Part shown: positions 17,576 through 26,190 of the stretch, one piece after another
How the letters are laid out: each line of letters starts with the position of its first letter
Position numbering within the stretch: position 1 is the stretch's first letter
Source of the DNA: Verrucomicrobiia bacterium
Lineage (GTDB): Bacteria; Verrucomicrobiota; Verrucomicrobiia; Verrucomicrobiales; DEV007
Assembly (NCBI GenBank): GCA_020439945.1
Contig: JAGRPB010000022.1
Coordinates: forward strand, 1-42,609
Length of the DNA: 42,609 nucleotides
Reading direction: 5' to 3'
Made by a program: the position numbers and the translations under genes
Notes under the pieces: generated by a model
The model's input: only the letters and a program-made list of their open reading frames with translations
What the model was told of the DNA's origin: nothing
The model's database searches: none

Positions 17576-20439
17576 CGGTGAACGGTCTGCAGCGTCGTGC
17601 TGGCACCGGCGGGCAATTCGAGTTTCAACTGGCCGACGGCGTTGGTTTCGTGTGTTTCGGAAAGGCGATCGATCGTCACGGAGACGGTTTGATTCGGAGC
17701 AAACCCGGCAAGCTGAAGACTCGCCGGACGGTCCGCGACCTGGAGTTTCACCGTATCGGCGGTCAGCTCGCTCACCTGGATCTCGGTCGAAGCGGTCTCG
17801 ATGCGCGGGTGCCGGACCTCGTCGGAAGCGAGCTGGAGAGTGATGCGAGGACGACCGTCGGTGTGGACATAGAGTTGGCCGTTTTCGCGCCGATAGCCGA
17901 TGACACCGTCGGAGTGGGCGAGATCGGGGAAACCCGCGTTGCCGGGAACACGAAAGGTGCGAAGCCGGCCTTCGTTCAGGGCCACCCAGCGGTGGTTTCC
18001 GGTCTGCACCAGTTTCGTGCCCCACGAATCGCGCGTGATTTTCGCGAACTGGAGCGCCGTCATGGCGTGCAGATCCTGAGTGCGGCACCAGTCGTAGATT
18101 TCCTTCAACGCGGCGAAGGCATCGTGCCGCTCCGCGCTGTAGAAGTGATAGTAAACGTTGACCGGTTTCAGGCGGCGCGGAGTTTCCGTCATTTCGAAGG
18201 TCTCGATGACCTGGGAAAAACCGCCCCAGGTGGGACCATTCCAACCGCCGGTGTAGATGTATTCGTTCTGATTGGCGGCATTGATCTGCAATTCGTCATC
18301 CCAGGTGATGGTGCGAGGGGCGACGCCGAAGAGTCCCGGAAAGCGTCGGCAGATGATGGTGTTGCCGCCGTTCATGTTTTCGTAGCCGGCTTCGCGGAGC
18401 AAACGGAGGGCTTCGGGAGAGGGGCGACAGTTGCCGGACCAGAGCATCAGTTCGGCGGGCTTGTCCTTGGGAGAAAGTTCGTCGGTGACGTAGTGGAGTG
18501 AATCGATCGTTTCCCGTTTCTGGTCGATCTGCGGATACTTGGCGGTCAGTTTGAGCGCCATGTTCTTTTCCTCGTAGAGCCCCTCGAATTCGACGTCCTG
18601 GGTGTGCCAGACATAGGGATGCGAGTAGGAATGCGAGGCCGGCTCGACATTCGGCAAGGCAAAGAGTTTTTTCGCGATCGCGGTCAGGGATTCGCCTTCG
18701 CCACGAGCTTGCGCGAGCATCTGGCCGCGAATCTCGGATTCGACCACGGAGACCGTGATCGGCCAGGGGAGATCCTGGAGGAGTTCGTTGGTCAGGACCT
18801 CGGCGCAGGTTTTTCCAGGTTCCACGGCCGACACCGATGAGAATCCATCTCCGTCGATGTGAGTGTAGAACACGCGCAACCCATCGCGAGTGGTGGGATC
18901 GGGGGCCGGGAACGCTCCCGCCGGCCAGATCTGGCCGAGGAAGGCGAAGGGATCGGCGAATTCGAGCACCGTTTCTTCCGAGGCTTCGAAAACGATGTAG
19001 GGAGAAAGCAGCGCGCCTCCCCAGCTCGCCACATAAGCCGTATCGTAGCGCGCGACCGGAGAGTTTTCGTCCTCGGTGAGTTTCGCGTCGAGCGACAACA
19101 GGACGCGGGCGCCTTCCGGGGCGGACAGGTTTTCGAAGTCGCGCCGGGTGGCGATGGGCTTGGATTCAAACCCCATGACCGACTCGTCGAGCACGGAGAT
19201 TTCCGGTTCACCCACGGGAACGGGAGTGTCGTCGGAGCCGCGAATGCCCAGGCGCTCGAAGATGCGGGTGCGCTCGTGATGATCGGAGAACGCGTAGGAA
19301 CCGAGGAAGAGCACCTTTTTCCCGGCGTCCACGCGGTCCAGCAGCCAGTCGGCATAGGCGTGCTCGGTTTCGTAGGGCAGTTCCAGTTCTTCGTCGAGAA
19401 TGATGCCCGCGTATTCGGGACCTTCGCCGATGGGAGGCAGGCCCTGGCCAACATCGTGGTAATCTATTTCGTAGCCGTGATACTCCAATGGCATCTGGAG
19501 AATCTCGTGGGTGGTGGTGTCGGCCGGCCAGATGCGATGACGCTCGGCCTCCACGGGATCGTGACCGAACAGAACCAACAGGCGCCGCGCCACCAGACCG
19601 CCGGCGCTGATGGTGCCATCGAGGTCGGGGGTGGTGAGAAACGGAATCGCCCCGAGCGCGCGAATCTGGGCCTCGGTATCCGCGACCGTTTCCTTGTCGC
19701 CCGGTTTCACGTAATCGACGACGTAGACCGGGTAGCCGTCTTTCCGCAGCGCCTCGATTTTCCCGACCAAGGTCTTCGTCAGTGATGGCTCGACGGAAGT
19801 GTATTCGCGGGTGGCCGGATCGAAGCTGCGAAAAACCGATTCGACCAGCACGCCGTCGATGATGTCGGGGCCCAGGTCGGGCAACAGGTCGAAGCCGCGG
19901 TTGATCACGAGAGATTTCCCGGGCCAGGTCTTTTTCAGTTCGCGAATCAGCGTGAGCAAGCCCTCGCGAAAGGCCTCGGCGCGCTCGGGGTGTTTCTCCG
20001 AGATCAGTCGAACGCTGTCGGCGGTGTCGAGAAAGAAGCCGTCGAAACCGCTTTCCACCGCCGGGCGGGCGAGCTTCTCGATCACGAATTTCCGCCAGGC
20101 CGGATCGCTGGTGTCAACCGCCTCGCTGTTCCAGTTCGGGTTGGTGAGAAGCGAGTGAATGCCGGCCTGTCGGGCATGCTCGCGGTAGGAGGCGTCGGCG
20201 GCAATCTCGACCAGGCTTACGTAAGCGAGGTAGCGATTTCCCAGCTTCTGCCCGGCGGCGAGATCCGCGGTGGCGTCCGGTGCAAGGATCGAGAGATCGT
20301 GCGCGAGGAGGTGCTGGGCGATGGGCTCGGTCGAGTAGTCGACGTAGAGAGAGTTGGCGTCGTCCGCGAAGGCGGTCGAGACAAAGGCGCAGATCGCGGT
20401 TAGGGCCGTGGTCAGGAAAGTGAGCGACGAGCGATTCAT
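17572..20439 (-). CDS. pelA: PelA: Pel polysaccharide deacetylase and hydrolase
   Basis: Periplasmic two-enzyme protein of 955 residues, close to the 948 of P. aeruginosa PelA. Signal peptide about 1-25. The N-terminal TIM-barrel hydrolase (about 28-290; endo-alpha-1,4-N-acetylgalactosaminidase type) has Asp138 in GFDGFFLDT and Glu200 in VLVESVF, equivalent to the catalytic Asp160/Glu218. The middle domain is reductase-like. The deacetylase has YTHIDGDGF (Asp529, Asp531) and SHSYSHP (His603, His607), matching Asp528/Asp530/His600/His604. A C-terminal beta domain follows. All catalytic residues are kept. It partly deacetylates Pel (GalNAc/GlcNAc polymer) and can trim it. It is downstream of the epimerase by 55 bases and overlaps the TPR gene by 4. 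Confidence 0.94.
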   Translation of the reverse strand: MNRSSLTFLTTALTAICAFVSTAFADDANSLYVDYSTEPIAQHLLAHDLSILAPDATADLAAGQKLGNRYLAYVSLVEIAADASYREHARQAGIHSLLTNPNWNSEAVDTSDPAWRKFVIEKLARPAVESGFDGFFLDTADSVRLISEKHPERAEAFREGLLTLIRELKKTWPGKSLVINRGFDLLPDLGPDIIDGVLVESVFRSFDPATREYTSVEPSLTKTLVGKIEALRKDGYPVYVVDYVKPGDKETVADTEAQIRALGAIPFLTTPDLDGTISAGGLVARRLLVLFGHDPVEAERHRIWPADTTTHEILQMPLEYHGYEIDYHDVGQGLPPIGEGPEYAGIILDEELELPYETEHAYADWLLDRVDAGKKVLFLGSYAFSDHHERTRIFERLGIRGSDDTPVPVGEPEISVLDESVMGFESKPIATRRDFENLSAPEGARVLLSLDAKLTEDENSPVARYDTAYVASWGGALLSPYIVFEASEETVLEFADPFAFLGQIWPAGAFPAPDPTTRDGLRVFYTHIDGDGFSSVSAVEPGKTCAEVLTNELLQDLPWPITVSVVESEIRGQMLAQARGEGESLTAIAKKLFALPNVEPASHSYSHPYVWHTQDVEFEGLYEEKNMALKLTAKYPQIDQKRETIDSLHYVTDELSPKDKPAELMLWSGNCRPSPEALRLLREAGYENMNGGNTIICRRFPGLFGVAPRTITWDDELQINAANQNEYIYTGGWNGPTWGGFSQVIETFEMTETPRRLKPVNVYYHFYSAERHDAFAALKEIYDWCRTQDLHAMTALQFAKITRDSWGTKLVQTGNHRWVALNEGRLRTFRVPGNAGFPDLAHSDGVIGYRRENGQLYVHTDGRPRITLQLASDEVRHPRIETASTEIQVSELTADTVKLQVADRPASLQLAGFAPNQTVSVTIDRLSETHETNAVGQLKLELPAGASTTLQTVHR

Positions 20440-20494
20440 CGTGAACGGATCGGGGGCGGTTCGGAAATGGGGGGAATCAGCAAACGGATCGCGA

Positions 20495-21484
20495 TCAACC
20501 GATAGCGACCAACTCGGCGTGAGCGGAGTCGCGAGTCGCGGGCCCGGTTTCCTCGATGAATGCCCGCAGTCCTGCGGCGAAATCGACTTCGGCGCGGAAT
20601 CCGAGCCGTTCCAAAGCGCGCTCGGGATTTCCGGCCGAGTGGCGGATCTCGCCGGCTCGAGGTTCGGCAAAATTCGGTTCCGGTGCCTCCGGATGAGTGC
20701 TGCGAAATACGTCGAGGATGGAAAGCAGGCGCCTCGGCTGGCCGGTGCAGATATTGCAGATGGTGGGCGTCGCTACCGGACGAGTCGCGGCGATGGCGTT
20801 GGCACGAGCCACGTCGAAAACGGAAATGAAGTCCCGGGTCTGGCCGCCGTCGCCGAAGACGGTCACCGGTTCTCCGGCGCTGTATTTTTCAGCGAAAATC
20901 GAAATGACTCCCGAGTAGGGCGAGCGCGGATCCTGGCGCGGTCCGAAGATGTTGAAGTAACGGAGGCAAACGGTTTCCATTCCGTAGGCCGTCGCATAGC
21001 CCTGCAGCAGTTCCTCCGACGCCCGTTTCGCCGTGCCATAGAGACTGATCGGTTGGGGAAAGATCGATTCCGCCAGCGGGAGATCGGGATGATCGCCATA
21101 AACCGCCGCCGAAGAAGCGAAGACGATGCGTTTCACGCCATGGCTGCGGGCCGCCTCCGCGACCAACTGTGTGGAGTGAACGTTGAGCCGGTAGTTGAGT
21201 CCGGGTTCTTCCTGGGCGCGTACCACGCTCACCAGGCCGGCCAGATGAATGATCGCGTCGGGCCGGAAACTCTCGCAAAGATCTTTGAGCGTCGACGGAC
21301 CCGTGATGTCGGCCCGGACGAATCGGAATCGAGGACTGTTCGTGGCGTTCCTGAGATTGATGAGGCGGCCGGTGCTCAGATCATCCACGCCCATGACGCG
21401 GCAACCCCGTGACAACAGTTGATCGACCGTGTGACTGCCGACAAATCCGGCGGCTCCAGTGACGAGAATACGAGGACTTTTCAT
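20495..21484 (-). CDS. NAD-dependent UDP-sugar 4-epimerase (PelX-type candidate)
   Basis: Extended SDR of 329 residues. GAAGFVGSH (10-18; GxxGxxG) binds NAD, FASSAAVYG carries the catalytic Ser, and YGTAK gives Tyr149/Lys153. The start is ATG 21484, directly before the Rossmann strand. GalE-type enzymes interconvert UDP-Glc/UDP-Gal or UDP-GlcNAc/UDP-GalNAc. In some Pseudomonas pel operons a similar enzyme, PelX, makes UDP-GalNAc for Pel. The position immediately before pelA makes this the likely role, but sequence alone does not exclude GalE or another nucleotide-sugar epimerase, so no symbol is given. Confidence 0.82.
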   Translation of the reverse strand: MKSPRILVTGAAGFVGSHTVDQLLSRGCRVMGVDDLSTGRLINLRNATNSPRFRFVRADITGPSTLKDLCESFRPDAIIHLAGLVSVVRAQEEPGLNYRLNVHSTQLVAEAARSHGVKRIVFASSAAVYGDHPDLPLAESIFPQPISLYGTAKRASEELLQGYATAYGMETVCLRYFNIFGPRQDPRSPYSGVISIFAEKYSAGEPVTVFGDGGQTRDFISVFDVARANAIAATRPVATPTICNICTGQPRRLLSILDVFRSTHPEAPEPNFAEPRAGEIRHSAGNPERALERLGFRAEVDFAAGLRAFIEETGPATRDSAHAELVAIG

Positions 21485-21654
21485 GGGATCGGCGCGGGGC
21501 TGGGTATCTCGGAAACCTTTAAAGCTTGGAATAGCCAAGTAATTATGGTTTTTCTAACTTGAAACCAGTTATCCAATTTTTGCGATTCAATCAAGCGAAA
21601 TTTCCTAATAATGAATATTTTTTGTAATTTTTATGGTGATTTTAGAGAAAATGC
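21485..21654. promoter_or_regulatory. AT-rich divergent promoter inside the pel cluster
   Basis: A sharp drop in GC content marks the region between the epimerase (minus) and the beta-helix gene (plus). It contains a small hairpin CTTGG-AATAG-CCAAG (21525-21539) and several poly-T/A runs around 21600-21650. It would drive both the epimerase-pelA-TPR unit and the beta-helix gene. No exact promoter boxes are claimed. Confidence 0.5.
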
Positions 21655-23157
21655 GTGAAACTTCGGACGCTCATGAAGGCTGCATTTCCTCCAAACACCC
21701 CGCCACGAGGCGCGTTCCTCTTCGCCAATTCCCTGGCGATGGCATTCCTGGTCGCCTGCCTTTTGCTGTCGGTGTCAGGCCTCCACGCCGAGACCTATCA
21801 CGTGGCGCCCAACGGGAATGATGACGCCTTGGGAACGCAGGAGTTTCCGTGGCAGACCATTCAGAAGGCCTTCGACGAACTGGAGCCGGGAGACACCGCC
21901 ATCATGCATCCCGGTTTCTACAACGAGCAGTTGTATGTCGAAGTCGAAGGCAACGAGGAAGACGGCTACGTCACCTTTCAGGCGGAACCCGGGGCCGTGA
22001 TCACCGCGCAGGGGCTTTCATCGGAGGACAACGTCATTTACATCGAAGACAAGAGCTGGATCCGAATCATCGGTTTCGAGATCCGCGATCTTCAGACCAA
22101 GGACGGTTCTGGAATTCGGTTCGAGGGTAGCGGATCACACCTCGAATTTCGCAATAATGTCATTCACGCAATCCACGGAAAGAGCGCCATGGGCATCACG
22201 GTCTATGGCACCAATCCCGACGAACCGGTCTCGCAGGTGATCATAGACGGCAACGAGATCCACGACTGCGACACCGCTCCCAGCGAAGCCTTGGTGCTGA
22301 ACGGCAACGTCACCAATTTCGAAGTGACCAACAATCACGTCCACGACATTCGCGGCGTGGGCATCGATTTCATCGGTGGGGAGGACGGCATCGTCGATGA
22401 CGACACCGGAAAGAAAGTGGCCCGCAACGGACTTTGTCGTGGCAATCGCGTCGAGCGAGTGCGGGCACCCTACGGTGGAGGCTATGGTCCGGGCATTTAC
22501 GTCGATGGCGGCACGGACATTCGGGTCGAGGCCAATCACATTTCCGAATGCGATCTCGGACTCGAGGTCGGGGCCGAGAATCCCGGCGTGCTCGTGTCCG
22601 GCATCTCGGTGGTCGGGAACGTCATCACCGGAAACGACAAGGCCGGCCTGGTGTTCGGCGGTTATGATCGCAAGCGGGGGCGGGTGACGGGCTGCCGCTT
22701 TCTCAACAACCTGATACATGACAACACCAGCCACGCCAAGGCCGAAGCCGAAGTCTGGATTCAATGGGCCGAGGCGAATGTCTTTCGGAACAACATCGTG
22801 GTTGGCCGAGCGGATTCGAAAAAGTCGCTCCTCAGCAGCGAGAATCGCGACCAATCCAACGACTTCGATTTCAATCTCTGGTTTCAACCCGGTGCTGACC
22901 CCGAGAACACCAAATTCGTATGGGGCGGAAAGACCTATCAGGGATTCGCCGCATTTCGGGATTCAACAGGGTTGGGTGCGCGATCCTACCCTGTTGACCC
23001 GAAGCTGGCCGATGACGGTCTTCACCTGTCACCCGATTCACCCGCCATCGACGCCGGGGATCCAGGGATCGTCTTTCCAGAAGGCGCGACCGATCTCGAT
23101 GGCCAGCCCCGGGTTCAGGGATCAGCGCCCGACCTCGGGCCGGACGAAGTGCGCTGA
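21655..23157 (+). CDS. secreted right-handed beta-helix protein (DUF1565-like, lyase candidate)
   Basis: Protein of about 500 residues with a signal peptide (about 24-45, ending LHAE). YHVAPNGNDDALGTQEFPW then IQKAFDELEPGDTAIMHPG is the DUF1565 entry typical of secreted parallel beta-helix carbohydrate-active proteins. It is followed by many NxI/V-type coils and the closing motif LHLSPDSPAIDAGD. GTG 21655 is the upstream start; ATG 21673 is an alternative. It lies inside the pel cluster on the opposite strand, with only 6 bases between its stop and that of pelG. It may bind or cleave an exopolysaccharide (inference); no catalytic residue set of a named lyase family was identified. An ACCCTGTTG element is read through in frame at about codons 438-449. 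Confidence 0.8.
   Translation: MKLRTLMKAAFPPNTPPRGAFLFANSLAMAFLVACLLLSVSGLHAETYHVAPNGNDDALGTQEFPWQTIQKAFDELEPGDTAIMHPGFYNEQLYVEVEGNEEDGYVTFQAEPGAVITAQGLSSEDNVIYIEDKSWIRIIGFEIRDLQTKDGSGIRFEGSGSHLEFRNNVIHAIHGKSAMGITVYGTNPDEPVSQVIIDGNEIHDCDTAPSEALVLNGNVTNFEVTNNHVHDIRGVGIDFIGGEDGIVDDDTGKKVARNGLCRGNRVERVRAPYGGGYGPGIYVDGGTDIRVEANHISECDLGLEVGAENPGVLVSGISVVGNVITGNDKAGLVFGGYDRKRGRVTGCRFLNNLIHDNTSHAKAEAEVWIQWAEANVFRNNIVVGRADSKKSLLSSENRDQSNDFDFNLWFQPGADPENTKFVWGGKTYQGFAAFRDSTGLGARSYPVDPKLADDGLHLSPDSPAIDAGDPGIVFPEGATDLDGQPRVQGSAPDLGPDEVR
22963..23001. repeat. ACCCTGTTG inverted pair inside a coding sequence
   Basis: Perfect 10-base inverted arms TCAACAGGGT (22963-22972) and ACCCTGTTGA (22988-22997) have a 15-base spacer. 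Positions 22966-23001 align without gaps to 42375-42410 at 27 of 36 bases. It is translated in frame within the beta-helix protein. Confidence 0.75.
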
Positions 23158-23163
23158 AAAGTC

Positions 23164-24543
23164 TCAGGCCGCTTCGGGCAGGAAGACGTGATATTCGAAG
23201 CGGGCGATGCGAGCGTTGACCCGCCAGGCGGTGATGAACATGGCGGCGCCGGCCGCGACGACAAATCCGAATCCGTACCAGGCTTCGTTGGCGAGGACGG
23301 TGGCCAGGCTCAGCCCTCCGTTTGCGGCGGCAAAAACGATGCAGGCCATCAGGGCTCCGCGCCGGTCGTCGAGGTAGAACAGGATGGTCATCAGCGCCAG
23401 GAAGAGGGTGAGCAGAAAGGCGCCGATGAGCGTGATGCGGAAAATGCCTTCCTGGAGGGCTCCGATGCCGAGCCAGTCGCCGATGCGGTCGGCATAGATG
23501 AGCAGGGCGAGCGTGACGATGGCCTGGACGGACAGGAGATGGAGGAATCCGGACCGCAGAGAATCGATCATTTCCGACTTGGCGTCGAGGATGTCGCGAA
23601 GCCGGCCACCCTGATTGGTGGCTTGGAAAAATCTCCGGAAGGCGGCGGCAAAATCGGTTTCCAGGCGCAGGAACAGCACTGTCAGGCCGGGGACGATCGA
23701 CAGCAGGCTGAGGTAGATGGCGAGATCGTATTCCGGAGAGGCGTGAAGGATGCCGCTGACCTGCTGATTTTCCGCCGACAGGTGCCAGAACAGGAATTTG
23801 TCGATCCAGATCCCGAGATTGTAGAGAAATCCGCAGGCGATCAGGCCGGGGAATTTCCGGAAGTGACCCAGGAACTCCCAACTGGCCAACGAAGCGTTGG
23901 CGGTGGTGAGTTCTCGTCGGAGGCAGCCGAAGAGGACGGCAAAAATAATAAGGTGACCGGAGGCGAACCCGGCGATGCCGGCGGCCAGGCCCCAGCGTTG
24001 CGCGCCCACCCAAGCCGCGAAACATCCGAAGGCGTAGCCGATCAGGAAACCGGTGACGATGTCGCGGTAGTGCAGCAGCACACTCAGGTAATTGGCGGCC
24101 ACGAAGATGAGCGACACGTAGACAAAAAGCGAGACGGCGGCGCATTTGAAGAGCAGAGACTCGGAAGTCAGGACGCCGAAAAGGATGATGCCGACACCCA
24201 GGGAGAGAAAGGCCGTCAGCACCAGGGCGGCGACGGCGGATGGCAGGATGAGTTCGGTTTTGTCCGCGGAAACCAGATCGGCGGCGTGCCGGTTGAGGAC
24301 ATACTGCAGGGCGCCGGTGAGGATCAGTGCCAACGCGTAGCTGTGCGTGATGGTGGTGGAAAACAGCACGCGCTCGGACTCGTTGATGACGGGCTGCAGG
24401 ATGAAGTTGAGCAGAATGATCGAGATGATGGAGACGATCCACGGCCCGGTACTGACGATGCCGGCGTAGAGATAGGCCCGGATCGTTCCCGTGCAGGAGC
24501 GGGGAACGAGAAGCTTGCGGAGTTCGAAGCCGATGCCTGCCAT
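23164..24543 (-). CDS. pelG: PelG: polytopic inner-membrane Pel transporter
   Basis: Integral membrane protein of 459 residues (P. aeruginosa PelG about 456). It begins MAGIGFELRKLL, the conserved PelG N-terminus, which fixes the start at 24543. About 12 hydrophobic segments follow, from AYLYAGIVSTGPWIVSIISI through GYGFGFVV-like C-terminal helices; the fold is MATE/MOP flippase-like. It works with PelD, PelE and PelF to move the growing chain across the inner membrane. It lies 19 bases after pelF. Its end faces the beta-helix gene tail to tail. Confidence 0.93.
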   Translation of the reverse strand: MAGIGFELRKLLVPRSCTGTIRAYLYAGIVSTGPWIVSIISIILLNFILQPVINESERVLFSTTITHSYALALILTGALQYVLNRHAADLVSADKTELILPSAVAALVLTAFLSLGVGIILFGVLTSESLLFKCAAVSLFVYVSLIFVAANYLSVLLHYRDIVTGFLIGYAFGCFAAWVGAQRWGLAAGIAGFASGHLIIFAVLFGCLRRELTTANASLASWEFLGHFRKFPGLIACGFLYNLGIWIDKFLFWHLSAENQQVSGILHASPEYDLAIYLSLLSIVPGLTVLFLRLETDFAAAFRRFFQATNQGGRLRDILDAKSEMIDSLRSGFLHLLSVQAIVTLALLIYADRIGDWLGIGALQEGIFRITLIGAFLLTLFLALMTILFYLDDRRGALMACIVFAAANGGLSLATVLANEAWYGFGFVVAAGAAMFITAWRVNARIARFEYHVFLPEAA

Positions 24544-24562
24544 TTGCTGGTGAGGATAGAAG

Positions 24563-26185
24563 TTAAGCCGTGGTCTGTCCGGCGGGTTGCGGAGACGGTG
24601 CCGTCGGAGTCTCGGCGAGTTCGCGGTAGATCTCCCGATAGGCGGAAATGATGTCCGGCTCGGCGTAGGAGGCGCGGACCCGAGAGAGCCCGGCATCGCC
24701 CAGTTGATTCTGGAGATCGCGATCGGTCAGGAGTTCGATCAGCGCCGCCGCGAGCGAGGCGGGAGCGCCGACGGGAACGATCCGGCCGGCCGGGCCGAAG
24801 ACGGGTGATTCATCGGGACGGCCCTCGATCAACTCCGGGCACGATCCCACATCGGTGCTGACGACCGGCATTCCGGAGGCGAAGGCTTCAAGCACCGCGA
24901 AGGGCAGTCCCTCGCTGACGCTGGAAAGCACCATGAGATCGAATTCCGGCAACGCCTGCTCGGGAGTGGCGGGGCCGCCAAAGTGGACGAAGCGATCCAG
25001 GTCGAGTTCCTTGGTCAGGCGTTGGCACTCGCGAAAGTATTCGGGATCTTCGTCGGTGGGACCGACGAGGAGAAAACGGGTGTCGGGCATGGCGTCGATG
25101 GTGAGACGCGCGGCTCGGAGCAGGGTTTTCACATCCTTGATGGCAACGACTCTGCCGAAGAAGCCGACAATCTTGCGGTTGGGATCGGCCTCGCGTTTCT
25201 GTCGCCGGTTTTCGCGAATCGGATCGAAACGCTCCAGCTTGACTCCATTGGGAATGACTCGAATCAGTTTCGAAGGCGCGCCGAATTCGGCCTGGATGTC
25301 GGCATTTCGCTGGAACAGGGAAACGATGGTGCCCGCGGAGTGATAGGAAAAACGGCCGATCTCGATGAAAAAGTCGATCCAGAGTCGGCGGAGGGGAGCG
25401 ATCTCTCCGCATCCGGATCCGTTCCTGCCCGCGTACCCCGTCCATTCGGCCCGGAGCAATTCGGAGATGCGTTCGCGGACGTAGATGCCGTGTTCGCTGA
25501 GAAGGAATCTGCCATTGCGATGACTGCGGGCCGCGAGGGCGCCGAGCAGACCCGCGTAACCGGTCGAGACGGCATGGTAAACGCGGGCATCGGGAAGCTG
25601 ATCGGTCAATTGGAGCAGACGCCAGACCGGCTCACAGAGGAAACGAAGATTCCAGAAGCATTCGATGAAGGGGACCTGCTCAAAATGGCGGACGTAGACT
25701 TCCTGCAAAAGGTTCCAGGTTTCCGAATGACTCCAGAAACGGTCGAAGGGAACCTGACCGGCCAAGTGAGAAAGCGCGAGAAAGGCCTCGGCGAGGAGGC
25801 GATCCGACTCCGCCTCGGAACGACCGTCCGATTCGTCGAGCAGCAGGCGGCGCAATGCCTGGTGGGCGGCGACCCATTTGCCCCGCGAAGCGTTGCCGCC
25901 GTTCGTCTCGGCGGCATTCGATGGATCGAAGAGGAAGACCTCCTGGAAATTGACGAGATTGGCGGGCGGATCGTATTTCGGAGCACCGGCGGCGTCCTTT
26001 TCCGCTCCGATGAAGACGACCGAAAAACGCACGTCCGGCATCGAAGTGAGAATCTGGTGAACCCAGGTGGATACGCCGCCGCGCACATAGGGCCAGGTGC
26101 CCTCGAGAAGGAGGCATACGTCGGCCTGTCCCGCGTTCCTGGAGGAAGCGGCGATCGAAGCGGGACTCTCTTCCGGATTCGACAT
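24563..26185 (-). CDS. pelF: PelF: GT4 glycosyltransferase, Pel polymerase
   Basis: Cytosolic GT-B glycosyltransferase of 540 residues. The N-terminal LLLEGTWPYVRGGVSTW (26-42) is the conserved PelF opening with the Gly-rich loop. The C-terminal donor-site region has GFFGRVVAIKD (341-351) and SEGLPFAVLEAF with the EX7E pair Glu425/Glu433. It uses UDP-N-acetyl-amino sugar to polymerise Pel. The start is ATG 26185, 5 bases after the pelE stop. Compared with P. aeruginosa PelF (507 residues) there is an extra Ser/Ala-rich head of about 18 residues and a C-terminal Pro/Thr tail. Confidence 0.94.
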   Translation of the reverse strand: MSNPEESPASIAASSRNAGQADVCLLLEGTWPYVRGGVSTWVHQILTSMPDVRFSVVFIGAEKDAAGAPKYDPPANLVNFQEVFLFDPSNAAETNGGNASRGKWVAAHQALRRLLLDESDGRSEAESDRLLAEAFLALSHLAGQVPFDRFWSHSETWNLLQEVYVRHFEQVPFIECFWNLRFLCEPVWRLLQLTDQLPDARVYHAVSTGYAGLLGALAARSHRNGRFLLSEHGIYVRERISELLRAEWTGYAGRNGSGCGEIAPLRRLWIDFFIEIGRFSYHSAGTIVSLFQRNADIQAEFGAPSKLIRVIPNGVKLERFDPIRENRRQKREADPNRKIVGFFGRVVAIKDVKTLLRAARLTIDAMPDTRFLLVGPTDEDPEYFRECQRLTKELDLDRFVHFGGPATPEQALPEFDLMVLSSVSEGLPFAVLEAFASGMPVVSTDVGSCPELIEGRPDESPVFGPAGRIVPVGAPASLAAALIELLTDRDLQNQLGDAGLSRVRASYAEPDIISAYREIYRELAETPTAPSPQPAGQTTA

Positions 26186-26190
26186 GGTTT

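Noticed and set aside
17576..18244. N-terminal extension of the TPR gene upstream of 17575
   Set aside because: It would run back through pelA coding sequence; the part beyond MKRKPSTT is Arg/His-rich and out of frame with pelA. ATG 17575 gives a clean TM and ATGA overlap.
20440..20670. Upstream extension of pelA
   Set aside because: It overlaps the epimerase gene and would bury the signal peptide that starts at 20439.
23188..24651. Long plus-strand frame of 487 codons
   Set aside because: Antisense to pelG; very charged, repetitive composition mirroring membrane codons.
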